Assembly (NCBI RefSeq): GCF_033439725.1
Contig: NW_026944383.1
Span: forward strand, 2,480,001 to 2,544,000
From: Neurospora tetraspora
Taxonomy: Eukaryota; Ascomycota; Sordariomycetes; Sordariales; Sordariaceae
Length of the DNA stretch: 64,000 bases
Direction: 5' to 3'
Shown: piece by piece, positions 42,942 to 53,136 of the stretch
How positions within the stretch are numbered: the stretch's first letter is position 1
Layout of the letters: the number at the start of each line of letters is the position of its first letter
The notes under the pieces: generated by a model
What the model saw: only the letters and a program-made list of their open reading frames with translations
Told to the model about the DNA's origin: nothing
Databases searched by the model: none
Program-made: the position numbers and the translations under genes

Positions 42942-43344
42942 GCCGGCGGTGTCGACACCGGCGTTAAGCCCCCTTCGCCTCCCCACGGCATCGGTCACCA
43001 CATCAAGTTCCCCTGGGCTCCCGAGATCAAAGCCGTGGCCATCATCCCCGAGTTCGAGGTTCCCACCGCCAAGGCCCGCGAGGTTCTTCCCGCCGAGTAT
43101 CCCCGTGCGGATGTTGTACGTCTTTTCTTCCCCCTTTCCCTATCCCTCACTATCTACCTACAACCCCGGCCGCCCATAACTGACTCTTTGCACCAGACCT
43201 TCAACCTCCAAAGGATAGCCCTCTTCCCCGTCGCCCTCGGCCAATCCCCTCCCGACCCGGAGCTCATCAACCTGGCTATGCAGGACGAGCTGCACCGGCC
43301 CTACCGCCAGATTCTGATTCCCGGTCTGACCAAGATCGCGCGGT
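42942..43344 (+). pseudogene. Homoserine kinase gene fragment
   Basis: The reading AGGVDTGVKPPSPP, FPWAPEIKAVAIIPEFEVPT, AKAREVLP, then after an 81-nt intron (43116-43196, GTACGT...CACCAG) TFNLQRIALFPVALGQSPPD and LAMQDELHRPYRQILIPGL matches the middle of fungal homoserine kinase (GHMP family, threonine synthesis). The ATP-binding N-terminal part and the C-terminal GLLGxCLSGAGPT segment are both absent, so this is an internal fragment and cannot be functional. Confidence 0.8.
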
Positions 43345-44602
43345 ACAAGGGACCCCAGAGATGGTGTATTCATGACCGCAGAGGAGGCCGGACAACCAAC
43401 ATCTTACGCCATAGAGTGAACTTGGTGTCCTTTTTCTTCTTCGTCTTTTTGGTTGATCAAATGGCATCTATCCATATAGTTCGTTTAATGGAGTTATCTC
43501 GAAGATGTAACAGCGCTGCGTAAAGGTTTTTCCCGACGGCCAAGTCGCACCCGTCTATAAAGATGGAACAAGGCTTATCCTCAGAGCCCCACACGTAGGA
43601 TAAGGTCTCGTACGGACGAGTGCCTTTTGAGTCCAATACGGTGCAGAAGAGCCCAGCCTCTCATCCACAAAAAAACGTATCGTAGAACACCTTCAAAGCT
43701 TCGCCTCAAATTCCGAATCCATATCCTCATCATATTCCTCCATGTCCATCTCGGCCTCCTTCTTCTGCAGCTCTTCCTCAAGCAACGCCATCATGCGCGG
43801 GGCGGCGTTTTACAAGACCTTGTTGACGATCTGGAGGGAAGAGAACATCACCGTTGTTAGCCCAAGACTTGCCGCCTTGCATTTTTATTCGGTTTAGCGT
43901 GGATTTAAGCCTAGCATAAAGCCCAGCACCATGCCCGGCACGAAGCCTGGCACGAATCCCGCATGCAGCCTGCATGAAGCCCGTTGCTTGGCAGTGGTGG
44001 TGGTGCGACATAGGTCCGGATTTCCTCCAGAGGCTCCTTTGGTGGAACCTGCGCGACGAGACGTCACGTAGCCGAACACAGCAATGCGGCGCCGTGTTTG
44101 AGAATTTGCATTGGGAGTAAGCCAGGAGGAACAATGCAATCAAGTCATTATCTTATGGAGTATCACCATCTTGGGCTTCTGCTCAGAGGCTTGGTACCCG
44201 TTTGGGAGAGGCTGTTGCTGCGGCCAGGGATCGTTTAACGTCACCACTTCGCCGGGGTACCGAAGGCATCAAGGGCATTCGATGCTCGACGACCCCTCCA
44301 GGCCCTAAGTCCGATTTAGGCGGAAATCGGTGAAACCAGGATGTGTTATTGGCCATCTGTTTTTCCATGGAATATATACCCATTGACAACCACTCCTGCC
44401 ATCATCAAGTTTTGCGAAGCACTTCCACCATCAAGTTCTGTGAAGCACTTGGTATCGTATTTAAGAACATTTTCTCACACATCTCTTCTTCACATATCAC
44501 CGTTTTCTCCCAAACCATATCCTCGACGTTTTCGTTTCACTTCTATTGTCAACGGACAACTGAATTTGGCGCCAATCGGTACAGTTGGTCACCCCTCAGA
44601 TG
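43345..44602. other. Gene-poor stretch after the homoserine kinase fragment
   Basis: The minus strand at 43693-43794 encodes a short acidic coiled-coil segment (MALLEEELQKKEAEMDMEEY) before a stop. Minus ORF 43894-44139 has hydrophobic glycine-rich repeats (AGFVPGFVPGMVLGFMLG). Neither belongs to a recognised gene. Confidence 0.3.
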
Positions 44603-46184
44603 ATGAATTCTCCGCCTCCGCCGGATCTGCGTTCGCTGGACATGACGGATGGCAAGGAAATCCAAGGAGAGACATAGTCGGCACCAGGTGATGGGCGCGA
44701 TTTTGGTGAGGTAGGAATATGCGTCCCCGAATAAGCAGTTGAAAGTCCATGACAGTCACACCCGTCTAACACTGATTTCCTCTAGATTCTGAACAGGGCA
44801 ATGAACAGGGCATCTGGACGCCTCATCGCGCTTCTTTAGGAGAAGCTGGAGAGGTTAAGCAGCGAGAACGAACTCATCGAGGATATCGAAGAGACGGATG
44901 AGGCACTATCGAACCTCAATCTCGACAATAGGAAGTCCGGGTGCCGTCTGAGGATGTCAAAACGACGTTTTCTGAAGATGTCTGGTAGTACTCAGAATCA
45001 CGTTAATTAGGCCGTCTAGCAAAAATCAGATGATCGGCTTGCTTTGAAGAAGAAGGTTGGGATCAGGAACGAACAACAGCTCCACCCTGCCTTGTCGTCG
45101 TTATATCTGGTAACTCCCTTGCTGCTCGGATTCTTATTTGGTTGTATCGTTTGGCCAAACGATGAAGGTACCTTGGCAATCTTTACCTTGCTGTCCTCCT
45201 TCGATACATCATCATTTACATTTACAAATCATAATACTCTCGATCCTTTGTGAACCCTTTCTAGTAAACTCTTGGGATGCCAGGATGCCAGGCGACCCTT
45301 GAGTGGTCATATGCCAAGCGTACATCGTCGAACCAATCAGATGCCGCAAACGGCCAAAATGTTTCCCTTTTTAGACATGCTAGAAGGATCCCTTCTCAAG
45401 CCGACGAATCATTTCGTCACGGAGGACAGAGTTGATAAACAAACCTCCATTTAATTATATAGATTGGATATAGCGCCGTTTCTAATGTCTAAGATACGTT
45501 TCTTAGATGGAAATAGAGAGAGCAAGACGTATAGATCGGTGCTGAGGCTTGCCCCCTATGTGATTACAAAGGAACTCTACAACGACGAAGCAGATCAAAG
45601 CCGAGTGATTGGGAACTGACACCTCAGGCGTTTGGTAATCATCTGGCCAAACATTTAGAGGAATTATCATTACTCGTGCTGCCACCCACAACTGCCAATG
45701 AAAGAAAAGGCAAGGCTACCACTAGGCTCACTGACTTCAACCCGTGTGGGACGGACATGAACTCGGTTGTTACGGAAGTGGAGGACAAATCAGAGCTCAC
45801 GAGGTCCCATGCCCTCATTGTGACCGCCGACCGAATGGGTTCAGCTCCGTAAAGGACCTGGGCAGCCATATGGTAGCGATACACCGTCGCAAGATTAAAT
45901 GGGCTTGCAGTGAACCAGATCTTGACAGCATTCCGGACTCCGTACGGCCAACAAAATTGCTCGCAGATTGCAGGCAATGTTCGAACAAAAAGCAATACGG
46001 GGCATACTATAACGCCGCTGCACATCTACGAAGAGTACATTTTAGTAAACTGAAACGATACAACGAAGTCAGCACCTCGGTGGAACATACGATTGTACAG
46101 TCCATTGCTTTTGAGTATGTAGACGATGCTGATGACAGTGCCATGGCTGGAACGGGGGGCTCTATCTATTCTTGCCGAAGATGA
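44603..46184 (+). pseudogene. Coiled-coil / C2H2-like zinc-binding gene (DUF7896-like), nonsense-mutated
   Basis: The start MNSPPPPDLRSLDMTDGKEI runs to a TAG at 44675-44677. An intron (GTGATG...CTAACACTGATTTCCTCTAG) follows, then ILNRAMNRASGRLIALL, TAG at 44837-44839 and a coiled coil EKLERLSSENELIEDIEETD. Further on, 45744-46184 encodes PCPHCDRRPNGFSSVKDLGS, HMVAIHRRKIKWAC, CRQCSNKKQYGAYYNAAAHL and RRVHF. This matches the pattern of a fungal domain (DUF7896-type, C-x2-C ... H-x4-H ... C-x2-C ... H-x4-H). That the two parts form one gene is inferred from order and strand. Both TAGs fit CAG-to-TAG. Confidence 0.5.
45370..45550. repeat. Diverged ~170-bp repeat, copy A
   Basis: Similar in order to 46860-47040: CTCAAGC.GAC...ATTTC.TC.CGGAGGACA, then CATTTA.T.ATATA.ATTGGA.ATAGC.CCGTT, then TTCTTAGATG.AAA..GAGAGAGCAA.ACGT. 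It overlaps part of the zinc-binding pseudogene region. Confidence 0.65.
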
Positions 46185-47358
46185 CCTAGCATAAGGGAAT
46201 TGTACAAGATGGACTTGAATGGTTGCTTGGATCCCGTTTCTTCACTGATGAAGCAAAAGCAGAAGTCATTGCCTTCCACACCAGGCACCCAAACAAACCA
46301 GGAGACCCCAACGTCCCAACGAACTGACCCCTCCACGGAATCCTATCGACAAAAGCTGACGCATGTTCGGCTCGGGGTGAGCTTTGAAGAAGGGGGAGCT
46401 GATGTCACACGGACATCGCCCACAGTCCAGGGTCAGGGTCGCAAGGCTCAGCAGAGCCTCAACGCCTGGCATTAGCCTCGAGATGCCCGGTGGTGAAGTG
46501 AATGTTCATAATACCGCCGTGACTGACCTGAGGCCCGACCACGAAGCTTTCTCCGCTAATTGCGCCATTATAGATCGTGTTCGCCATGGTAGTTTGTGAT
46601 CTAAGAACTGAACACAGTAGGCATGAGAGGCAATCGCCGCCGACAGAATGCCTGAAGGGTTGCGAAGCAAATGAGGAAGGGGGACATTTCTTGCGGGATT
46701 CTTTTCAGCTGGAAGTCGGGCTCACAGAAGAAATGGACCAACACCATTCCAGAGCCTTACTCCAGGATTTCCATGCCAACACGTGCATCTCCTCATTTAA
46801 TGAGGCGTTGGGTTTCTTATTCCCGTCCAGGTCGTTCCTAGAATGGGGACGGGTTGTAATGCTGCGAACATTTAAGAATCCCTGCTCAAGCAGACAAAAA
46901 ATTTCATCGCGGAGGACAAATCAGATAAAGAAACTTGCATTTAGTCATATACATTGGACATAGCACCGTTGATGATGCGTTCTTAGATGAAAAAGGAGAG
47001 AGCAAAACGTGCGTTCCAAGGTGTATTAGGCATCAAAACCAGGCCCCATGACTTGCCGTTGTTAAGCGCCTAAGACACAGCCGCAGCCCCACTCCGTTAT
47101 GAGCTACCGCACGTTTCCATCGAAACGATTTATCCCCGCGCTGTACGGCCAATTATATCTTGAGAAGGGCCTTCAGACTAATGCCTCAACATGCTTAGCA
47201 CACCTAGCAAACCACGTAATTGGCCAGTACAGCCTGGGATAAATCCTACTTGAATGAGAATTAGCCATAGATGGAGAACGACTGATTCAAAACGAGGTTC
47301 ATTCCATCAGTGAATGTTCTCACCATGTCTCGTGCAAAGAACGCAGTAACAGCAGCCC
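46185..47358. promoter_or_regulatory. Upstream region of the PNP-NB-ARC-TPR gene with repeat copy B
   Basis: No convincing gene. 46860-47040 is the second copy of the diverged ~170-bp repeat (first copy 45370-45550), so the upstream region of the NLR contains duplicated DNA. ORFs 46200-46475 and 46577-46963 have no recognisable family. Confidence 0.4.
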
Positions 47359-50300
47359 ATGGATGCATCATCGAGTCAACGGCCTGATGTCTTCACCCGT
47401 CCCAACAGGCGCAGCGACTTCAAAGTTGCGATAATATGCGCGCTCCGTCTCGAATTCGACGCCGTATGCCTCCTTATCGATAAGCTGTGGGACGAAGACG
47501 GCGATCAGTACGGCAAAGTCGACGGAGACCCGAATATATACACGACAGGCCGAATGGGGAAGTGCAATGTCGTCCTTGTCCTTCTGCCCAACATGGGAAA
47601 AGCAAGCGCCGCCAGCGCAGCTGCAAGTCTTCGATCGAGCTATCCGCGAGTGTCGCTGGCCCTTTTGGTGGGCATTTGCGGGGCGGTCCCATTCGCAGGA
47701 CCGGAAAGGGACCCCATTGTCCTCGGCAACGTAATCATAAGCAACCTCGTGGTCCAGTATGACCTTGGAAGAGCGCTTCCGGATCGCTTCGATCGCAAAG
47801 ACAACCCCCATGACAGTCTTGGAAGACCAGACAAGATCATTCGCAACATCCTGGTCAAGCTTGATACGGACATCGACCGCGAACATATCGAGAAACGGGC
47901 GGGTGACTTCCTCAAAGCTCTTCAGACGAAGAGCGAAGAAATAGCCAAACGGAAGCGAAGAGGCAGGCATACCAGCTACAAGTACCCAGGAGCAGCCAAC
48001 GACCTCCTATTCGATGCCTGCTACCGACACAAGCATGCTCCTGATTCCGGGTGCAGAACGTGCGAAGACTGTCATGACAACTCGGATCCCGCTTGCGATG
48101 AGTCTCTTAGGTTGTCATGCAAAGAGCTGAAATGTGACACAAACCGCTTGATACGGAGGGAACATTTGGATTCAGCCTCAAACGACTACAATGCCGACTC
48201 GGATTCTGAGGGTGTCTTCTTCTTCATTGGTGCGATCGGATCTGGAGACAGTGTTATTCGGTCTGGCAAGCACCGTGATCAGATCGCCAAGCAGGTCGGG
48301 GTTATTGCTTTCGAGATGGAAGGAGCAGGCGTATGGGATGAGGTGCCATGCATCGTGATTAAAGGCGTGTGTGACTATGCCGATAGCCACAAAAACAAAG
48401 GATGGCAGAATTATGCTGCGGCAACCGCGGCGTCGGTAGCGAAGGCGGTTATGGAGAGGTATGTCGCCTCTGCTAGGGTTTCCGACTCTTCGCAGTCTCC
48501 GCCACCGTCCGCGACCATCCCCTTCTCCCGCGACCCCGACTTCGTCAACCGCGGAGACATTCTCGACCAGATCGACCAGCGATGTTCGGAGCCGGCTGCT
48601 CGGGTTGCGCTCGTAGGCCTGGGCGGTGTCGGCAAGTCGCAGCTAGCCATCGAGTTCGCCCACCGGATCGCCGCGCGGCACCCAGACACGTGGGTGTTCT
48701 GGGTCCATGCCGGCACGCAGGCGCGGGTCGATGAGGGCTTCCGGGCGATTGCCGACGCCGCCGAGCTGCCCGGCCGGAACGACTCCAAGGCCAACATCCC
48801 ACAGCTTGTCTACGGCTGGCTGGGCAACGAACGGAACGGCAAGTGGGTTATGGTCCTTGACAGTGCTGACGACCGCGACGTGTTCTTCGACGCTGGCAGT
48901 AACCCTGAACGACGTCCGCTAGCTGACTATCTTCCGCAGAGCCCAAACGGGTCTCTTCTCGTCACAACACGTGATAAGGATCTAGCTTCTAGGCTAGTAG
49001 GGGGGTACAAGAATACAATCGAGATCGGGCCAATGGCGCAGAGTGATGCTCTGTTGCTCCTGGAGAAGAAGCTGGGATCGCTCTCGGATACTGATATGGC
49101 GGTGGATCTCGTGCGGGCGCTCGACCTTGTGCCGCTTGCCATCAGCCAGGCGGCGGCCTACATTCAGAGAATGTCGCCACGGAGCTCGCCCAAGAAGTAC
49201 CTAGACGAGTTCCGAGAGAGCGAGCGGAATCGGAGAAAGCTTCTGCAATATGATGGTGGGGACCTGCGGCGGGACGGAGGGGCGTCTAACGCGATACTTA
49301 CGACGTGGCAGATATCCTTTGACCACATCCGGTCCAAGCGGCCCTCTGCGGCGAATCTGCTGTCGCTTATGAGCTTCTTTGACCGACAAGGCATCCCTGG
49401 ATGGATGCTAAACCCTTCCAGAATTGCCCAGGACGGAATGCAGGCAATAGGTCTAGACGACGCCGCAGACGTGGAGTCGGACGATAGCAGCCAGAGCACG
49501 GACAGTGACTCAGACGATGCTAGCTGCGAAGATGATGCGGCGATGCTAAGGGACTACTGTCTCATCACCGCGGACGAGACAGAGGACAAATTTGAGATGC
49601 ACGGGCTCGTGCAGCTGTCGACTAGGAGGTGGCTAGAAATGTTTGGGCAGGAGGAGACGTTCAGGCAGCAGTACATCGAGCGGATGGCAGCTTCATTCCC
49701 AACGGGCCAGTTCGAGAACTGGGCCATGTGTCGGACCCTCTTTGCGCACGCCCGAGTGGCCTCGGATTATCGACCTAGCGAAAATACGGTCGAGTCATGG
49801 GCGATTCTTTTACACAACGGAGGATGGTACGCGTGGTCGCAAGGGAGATATGAAGATGCACAGCAGATGCTGGGCAAGGCGAGGAAGGTACGCGAGAGGA
49901 GGTTGGGAAAGGACGATGTGGCGACTCTCTCGAGCACCTCATTGCTTGCATTAGTATTTCGAGATAGAGGACTATGGAAGGAGGCCGAGAAGCTGTTTGT
50001 GCAGGTGATGGAAACTCGCAAGGCGAAGCTCGGGGCCGATCACCCCGACACGCTGACGAGCATGGCCAACCTGGCGGCGACGTACAGTAACCAAGGCCGG
50101 TGGGAGGAGGCCGAGAAGCTGGAGGTGCAGGTGATGGAGACTCGCAAGGCGAAGCTTGGGGCCGATCATCCCGACACGCTGACGAGCATGGGCAACCTGG
50201 CGTGGACGTACAGGAACCAAGGCCGGTGGGAGGAGGCCGAGAAGCTGTTTGTGCAGGTGATGGAGACTCGCAAGGCGAAGCTCGGGGCCGATCATCCCGA

Positions 50301-51939
50301 CACGCTGAAGAGCATGGGCAACCTGGCGGCGACGTACAGGAACCAAGGCCGGTGGGAGGAGGCCGAGAAGCTGGAGTTGCAGGTGATGGAGACTTTCAAG
50401 GCGAAGCTCGGGGCCGATCATCCCGACACGCTGACGAGCATGGCCAACCTGGCGGCGACGTACAGGAACCAAGGCCGGTGGGAGGAGGCCGAGAAGCTGT
50501 TTGTGCAGGTGATGGAGACGAGCAAGGCGAAGCTCGGGGCCGATCATCCCTCGACGCTGACGAGCATGGCCAACCTGGCGGCGACGTACAGGAACCAAGG
50601 CCGGTGGGAGGAGGCCGAGAAGCTGGAGTTGCAGGTGATGGAGACTTTCAAGGCGAAGCTCGGGGCCGATCATCCCTCGACGCTGACGAGCATGGCCAAC
50701 CTGGCGTCGACGTTTTGGAACCAGGGCCGGTGGGACGAAGCCGAGAAGCTGGAGTTGCAGGTGATGGAGACTTTCAAGGCGAAGCTCGGGGCCGATCATC
50801 CCGACACGCTGAGCAGCATGGCCAACCTGGCGGCGACGTACAGGAACCAAGGCCGGTGGGAGGAGGCCGAGAAGCTGGAGTTGCAGGTGATGGAGACTCG
50901 CAAGGCGAAGCTCGGGGCCGATCATCCCGACACGCTGAAGAGCATGGGCAGCCTGGCGGCGACGTACAGAAACCAAGGCCGGTGGGAGGAGGCCGAGAAG
51001 CTGGAGTTGCAGGTGATGGAGACTTTCAAGGCGAAGCTCGGGGCCGATCATCCCGACACGCTGAGCAGCATGGCCAACCTGGCGGCGACGTACAGGAACC
51101 AAGGCCGGTGGGACGAAGCCGAGAAGCTGTTTGTGCAGGTGATGGAGACTTTCAAGGCGAAGCTCGGGGCCAATCATCCCTACACGCTGAGCAGCATGGC
51201 CAACCTGGCGTCGACGTTTTGGAACCAGGGCCGGTGGGACGAAGCCGAGAAGCTGTTTGTGCAGGTGATGGAGATGAGCAAGGCGAAGCTCGGGGCCGAT
51301 CACCCCGACACGCTGACGAGCATGGGCAACCTGGCGGCGACGTACAGGAACCAAGGCCGGTGGGAGGAGGCCGAGAAGCTGTTTGTGCAGGTGATGGAGA
51401 CTCGCAAGGCGAAGCTCGGGGCCGATCATCCCTCGACGCTGACGAGCATGGCCAACCTGGCGGCGACGTACAGGAACCAAGGCCGGTGGGAGGAGGCCGA
51501 GAAGCTGGAGTTGCAGGTGATGGAGACGAGCAAGGCGAAGCTCGGGGCCGATCATCCCTCGACGCTGACGAGCATGGCCAACCTGGCGTCGACGTTTTGG
51601 AACCAGGGCCGGTGGGACGAAGCCGAGAAGCTGTTTGTGCAGGTGATGGAGATGAGCAAGGCGAAGCTCGGGGCCGATCATCCCGACACGCTGAAGAGCA
51701 TGGGCAACCTTGCTTTCACGTGGAATAGTCAAGGTCGACATGAAGATGCCCTAGCGTTGATGCAAGACTGTGTTGAGGCTCGGCAGCGAGTCCTTGGGCC
51801 TGAGCATCCTGATACGCTGTCGTCCTTGGCTACTGTGTCGGAATGGTATCACGGGGCAAGGCGAAGGGTAGGGGATAGATTGGATATGCGTAGTTGTACG
51901 AGAAGAGAAAGGGAGGGAGGAGTGTGTACGATCTGGTGA
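47359..51939 (+). CDS. PNP-NB-ARC-TPR NLR (PNT1-like architecture)
   Basis: A single-exon 1526-residue protein. Residues about 20-375: PNP_UDP domain (FKVAIICALRLEFDAV, ALLVGICGAVPFAG, FEMEGAGVWDEV, GVCDYADSHKNKGWQNYAAA). Residues about 390-760: NB-ARC with P-loop GLGGVGKS at 420-427, kinase-2 WVMVLDSADD near 496, SLLVTTRDKDLA, LDLVPLAISQAAAYI and an MHD-position FEMHGLVQ near 745. Residues about 870-1460: fourteen near-identical 42-residue TPRs plus a degenerate one. The PNP domain is the same family as the stand-alone amyloid-tagged effector of the palindrome and shares the GVCDYADSHKNK segment. The last about 30 residues look foreign, because a ~225-bp insertion precedes the ancestral stop context now at 52070. 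Inferred role: self-contained receptor plus effector. Confidence 0.9.
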   Translation: MDASSSQRPDVFTRPNRRSDFKVAIICALRLEFDAVCLLIDKLWDEDGDQYGKVDGDPNIYTTGRMGKCNVVLVLLPNMGKASAASAAASLRSSYPRVSLALLVGICGAVPFAGPERDPIVLGNVIISNLVVQYDLGRALPDRFDRKDNPHDSLGRPDKIIRNILVKLDTDIDREHIEKRAGDFLKALQTKSEEIAKRKRRGRHTSYKYPGAANDLLFDACYRHKHAPDSGCRTCEDCHDNSDPACDESLRLSCKELKCDTNRLIRREHLDSASNDYNADSDSEGVFFFIGAIGSGDSVIRSGKHRDQIAKQVGVIAFEMEGAGVWDEVPCIVIKGVCDYADSHKNKGWQNYAAATAASVAKAVMERYVASARVSDSSQSPPPSATIPFSRDPDFVNRGDILDQIDQRCSEPAARVALVGLGGVGKSQLAIEFAHRIAARHPDTWVFWVHAGTQARVDEGFRAIADAAELPGRNDSKANIPQLVYGWLGNERNGKWVMVLDSADDRDVFFDAGSNPERRPLADYLPQSPNGSLLVTTRDKDLASRLVGGYKNTIEIGPMAQSDALLLLEKKLGSLSDTDMAVDLVRALDLVPLAISQAAAYIQRMSPRSSPKKYLDEFRESERNRRKLLQYDGGDLRRDGGASNAILTTWQISFDHIRSKRPSAANLLSLMSFFDRQGIPGWMLNPSRIAQDGMQAIGLDDAADVESDDSSQSTDSDSDDASCEDDAAMLRDYCLITADETEDKFEMHGLVQLSTRRWLEMFGQEETFRQQYIERMAASFPTGQFENWAMCRTLFAHARVASDYRPSENTVESWAILLHNGGWYAWSQGRYEDAQQMLGKARKVRERRLGKDDVATLSSTSLLALVFRDRGLWKEAEKLFVQVMETRKAKLGADHPDTLTSMANLAATYSNQGRWEEAEKLEVQVMETRKAKLGADHPDTLTSMGNLAWTYRNQGRWEEAEKLFVQVMETRKAKLGADHPDTLKSMGNLAATYRNQGRWEEAEKLELQVMETFKAKLGADHPDTLTSMANLAATYRNQGRWEEAEKLFVQVMETSKAKLGADHPSTLTSMANLAATYRNQGRWEEAEKLELQVMETFKAKLGADHPSTLTSMANLASTFWNQGRWDEAEKLELQVMETFKAKLGADHPDTLSSMANLAATYRNQGRWEEAEKLELQVMETRKAKLGADHPDTLKSMGSLAATYRNQGRWEEAEKLELQVMETFKAKLGADHPDTLSSMANLAATYRNQGRWDEAEKLFVQVMETFKAKLGANHPYTLSSMANLASTFWNQGRWDEAEKLFVQVMEMSKAKLGADHPDTLTSMGNLAATYRNQGRWEEAEKLFVQVMETRKAKLGADHPSTLTSMANLAATYRNQGRWEEAEKLELQVMETSKAKLGADHPSTLTSMANLASTFWNQGRWDEAEKLFVQVMEMSKAKLGADHPDTLKSMGNLAFTWNSQGRHEDALALMQDCVEARQRVLGPEHPDTLSSLATVSEWYHGARRRVGDRLDMRSCTRREREGGVCTIW
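49973..51736 (+). repeat. Fourteen-unit 126-bp TPR coding array
   Basis: Units of the form RWEEAEKLFVQVMETRKAKL, then GADHPDTLTSMANLAATYRNQG. Variation is confined to a few positions with two to four alternatives each: LF/LE with V/L, ET/EM, R/F/S before KAKLG, D/S/Y before TL, T/K/S before SM, A/G before NL, A/S/W before T, YR/FW. Combinations recur in different units, so units have been shuffled or converted. Confidence 0.93.
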
Positions 51940-52267
51940 TATAGGGTAGGGCTGAGCCATGCTCAGAGCCAGACCCACACTAGACCCACTGGCAGCACAA
52001 GGCTCGACCGCCCATGGCGGGAGTCGTGCATGTGCCAGGCACAGTCACAGGTAATCCTGTGACAAATGGAATAGCTAGGCTCATCTTAATTCTTCTTGCT
52101 GTTGTCACGATGCACCAGCTCACGTAGTTCCGTATCGCGTAGTTGGGTGCAAATGGATAAATAACTAAAGATGAAGAAGAAAGGAAGCTAGTCTACATGG
52201 GACGAAAGAGATGACATCCTTATATGCAGTAACAGATGGGATGGTAGACTTGAACGTGCACGTGATC
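51940..52267. other. Displaced 3' flank of the TPR-NLR
   Basis: 52070-52100 contains GGAATAGCTAGGCTCATC and TTAATTCTTCTTGCT. In the relic at 55565-55790 this directly follows the SEW codons of the TPR gene end. It shows that about 225 bp were inserted after the last conserved codon (51845) of the present gene. Confidence 0.6.
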
Positions 52268-52503
52268 TGGCCGAGAAGCTAGAGGTGCAGGTGATGGAGA
52301 CTCGCAAGGCGAAGCTCGGGGCCGATCATCCCGACGCGCTAACGAGCATGGCCAACCTTGCTTTCACGTGGAATAGTCAAGGTCGACATGAAGATGCCCT
52401 AGCGTTGATGCAAGACTGTGTTGAGGCTCAGCAGCGAGTCCTTGGGCCTGAGCATCCTGACACGTTGTCATGCTTGGCTACTGTGTCGGAATGGAGTAGC
52501 TAG
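52268..52503 (+). pseudogene. Duplicate of the last TPR units of the NLR
   Basis: Reads AEKLEVQVMETRKAKLGADH, PDALTSMANLAFTWNSQGRH and the final LGPEHPDTLSCLATVSEWSS with a TAG stop, matching the 3' end of the upstream NLR. It keeps the presumed original C-terminus (SEWSS) that the large gene has lost. No start or upstream domains. Confidence 0.8.
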
Positions 52504-52539
52504 GCTCATATGATGATAGATTGGACAGCCGTGACTTCC

Positions 52540-53136
52540 AGGTTACAAGAAGGCGCTCGGACTGGATCATACGTCGACTCTCATTACAATTCACAACTTG
52601 GGCAACCTCTTTGAGCTTCAGGGCCGGCTAACTGAGGCTGAAATGCTATATCAGCTGGTGCTAGAAGGCTACAAGAAGGCGCTTGGACTGGATCATACGT
52701 CAACTCTCGATATAGTTCACAACTTGGGCAACCTCTATAAGACTCAGGGCCGGCTAAAGGAGGCTGAAACGATGTATCAGCGAGCGCTGTCTGGTTATTC
52801 AGCAGCCTTAGGCTCGTCCCACGCGAAATCTCTCCTTGTCGCAAAGAATATAGCATCTTTACAACTTGCAAAAGGTAGCCTCTTCCTATAAGAACTAATA
52901 GTTAAGTTTGCTAACATTTACAAGCAGGTTCATCATTAGAAATCGAATTGTCGTTCAATTATTCTTCGGCAGATGGAATTACCTCCACGATAGTTGAAGC
53001 TCCGCTTCAATTAGGTTCATCAGCCGCAACTAAGACGTCGCTGAAGAGGAGGCACTCAAAAATTAGGAATAACTTACGAGATAAGATACGCAGAACCTCT
53101 ACGAGAACTACGCCATTTAAATCGACGGAAGGCTGA
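52540..53136 (+). pseudogene. 3' fragment of a second TPR gene
   Basis: Two and a half TPRs of a different subfamily (YKKALGLDHTSTL, HNLGNLYKTQGRLKEAETMY), then an intron (about 52875-52927, GTAGCC...GCTAAC...AAGCAG), then an exon ending in a basic tail (SLKRRHSKIRNNLRDKIRRT) and TGA at 53136. The tandem words around GGCTACAAGAAGGCGCT are repeated at DNA level. The 5' half is missing. Confidence 0.55.

Noticed and set aside
50100-51728. 542-codon plus-strand ORF overlapping the TPR array in another frame
   Set aside because: It is the shifted reading of a 126-bp tandem array. Because 126 is divisible by three, absence of stops in one unit keeps all units open. The repetitive EARGRSS-type sequence is an artefact; the TPR frame has the real domain.
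49972-51741. 589-codon antisense ORF over the TPR array
   Set aside because: Same reason as the plus-strand shadow. Its HHLHKQLLG-type repeats mirror the TPR codons.
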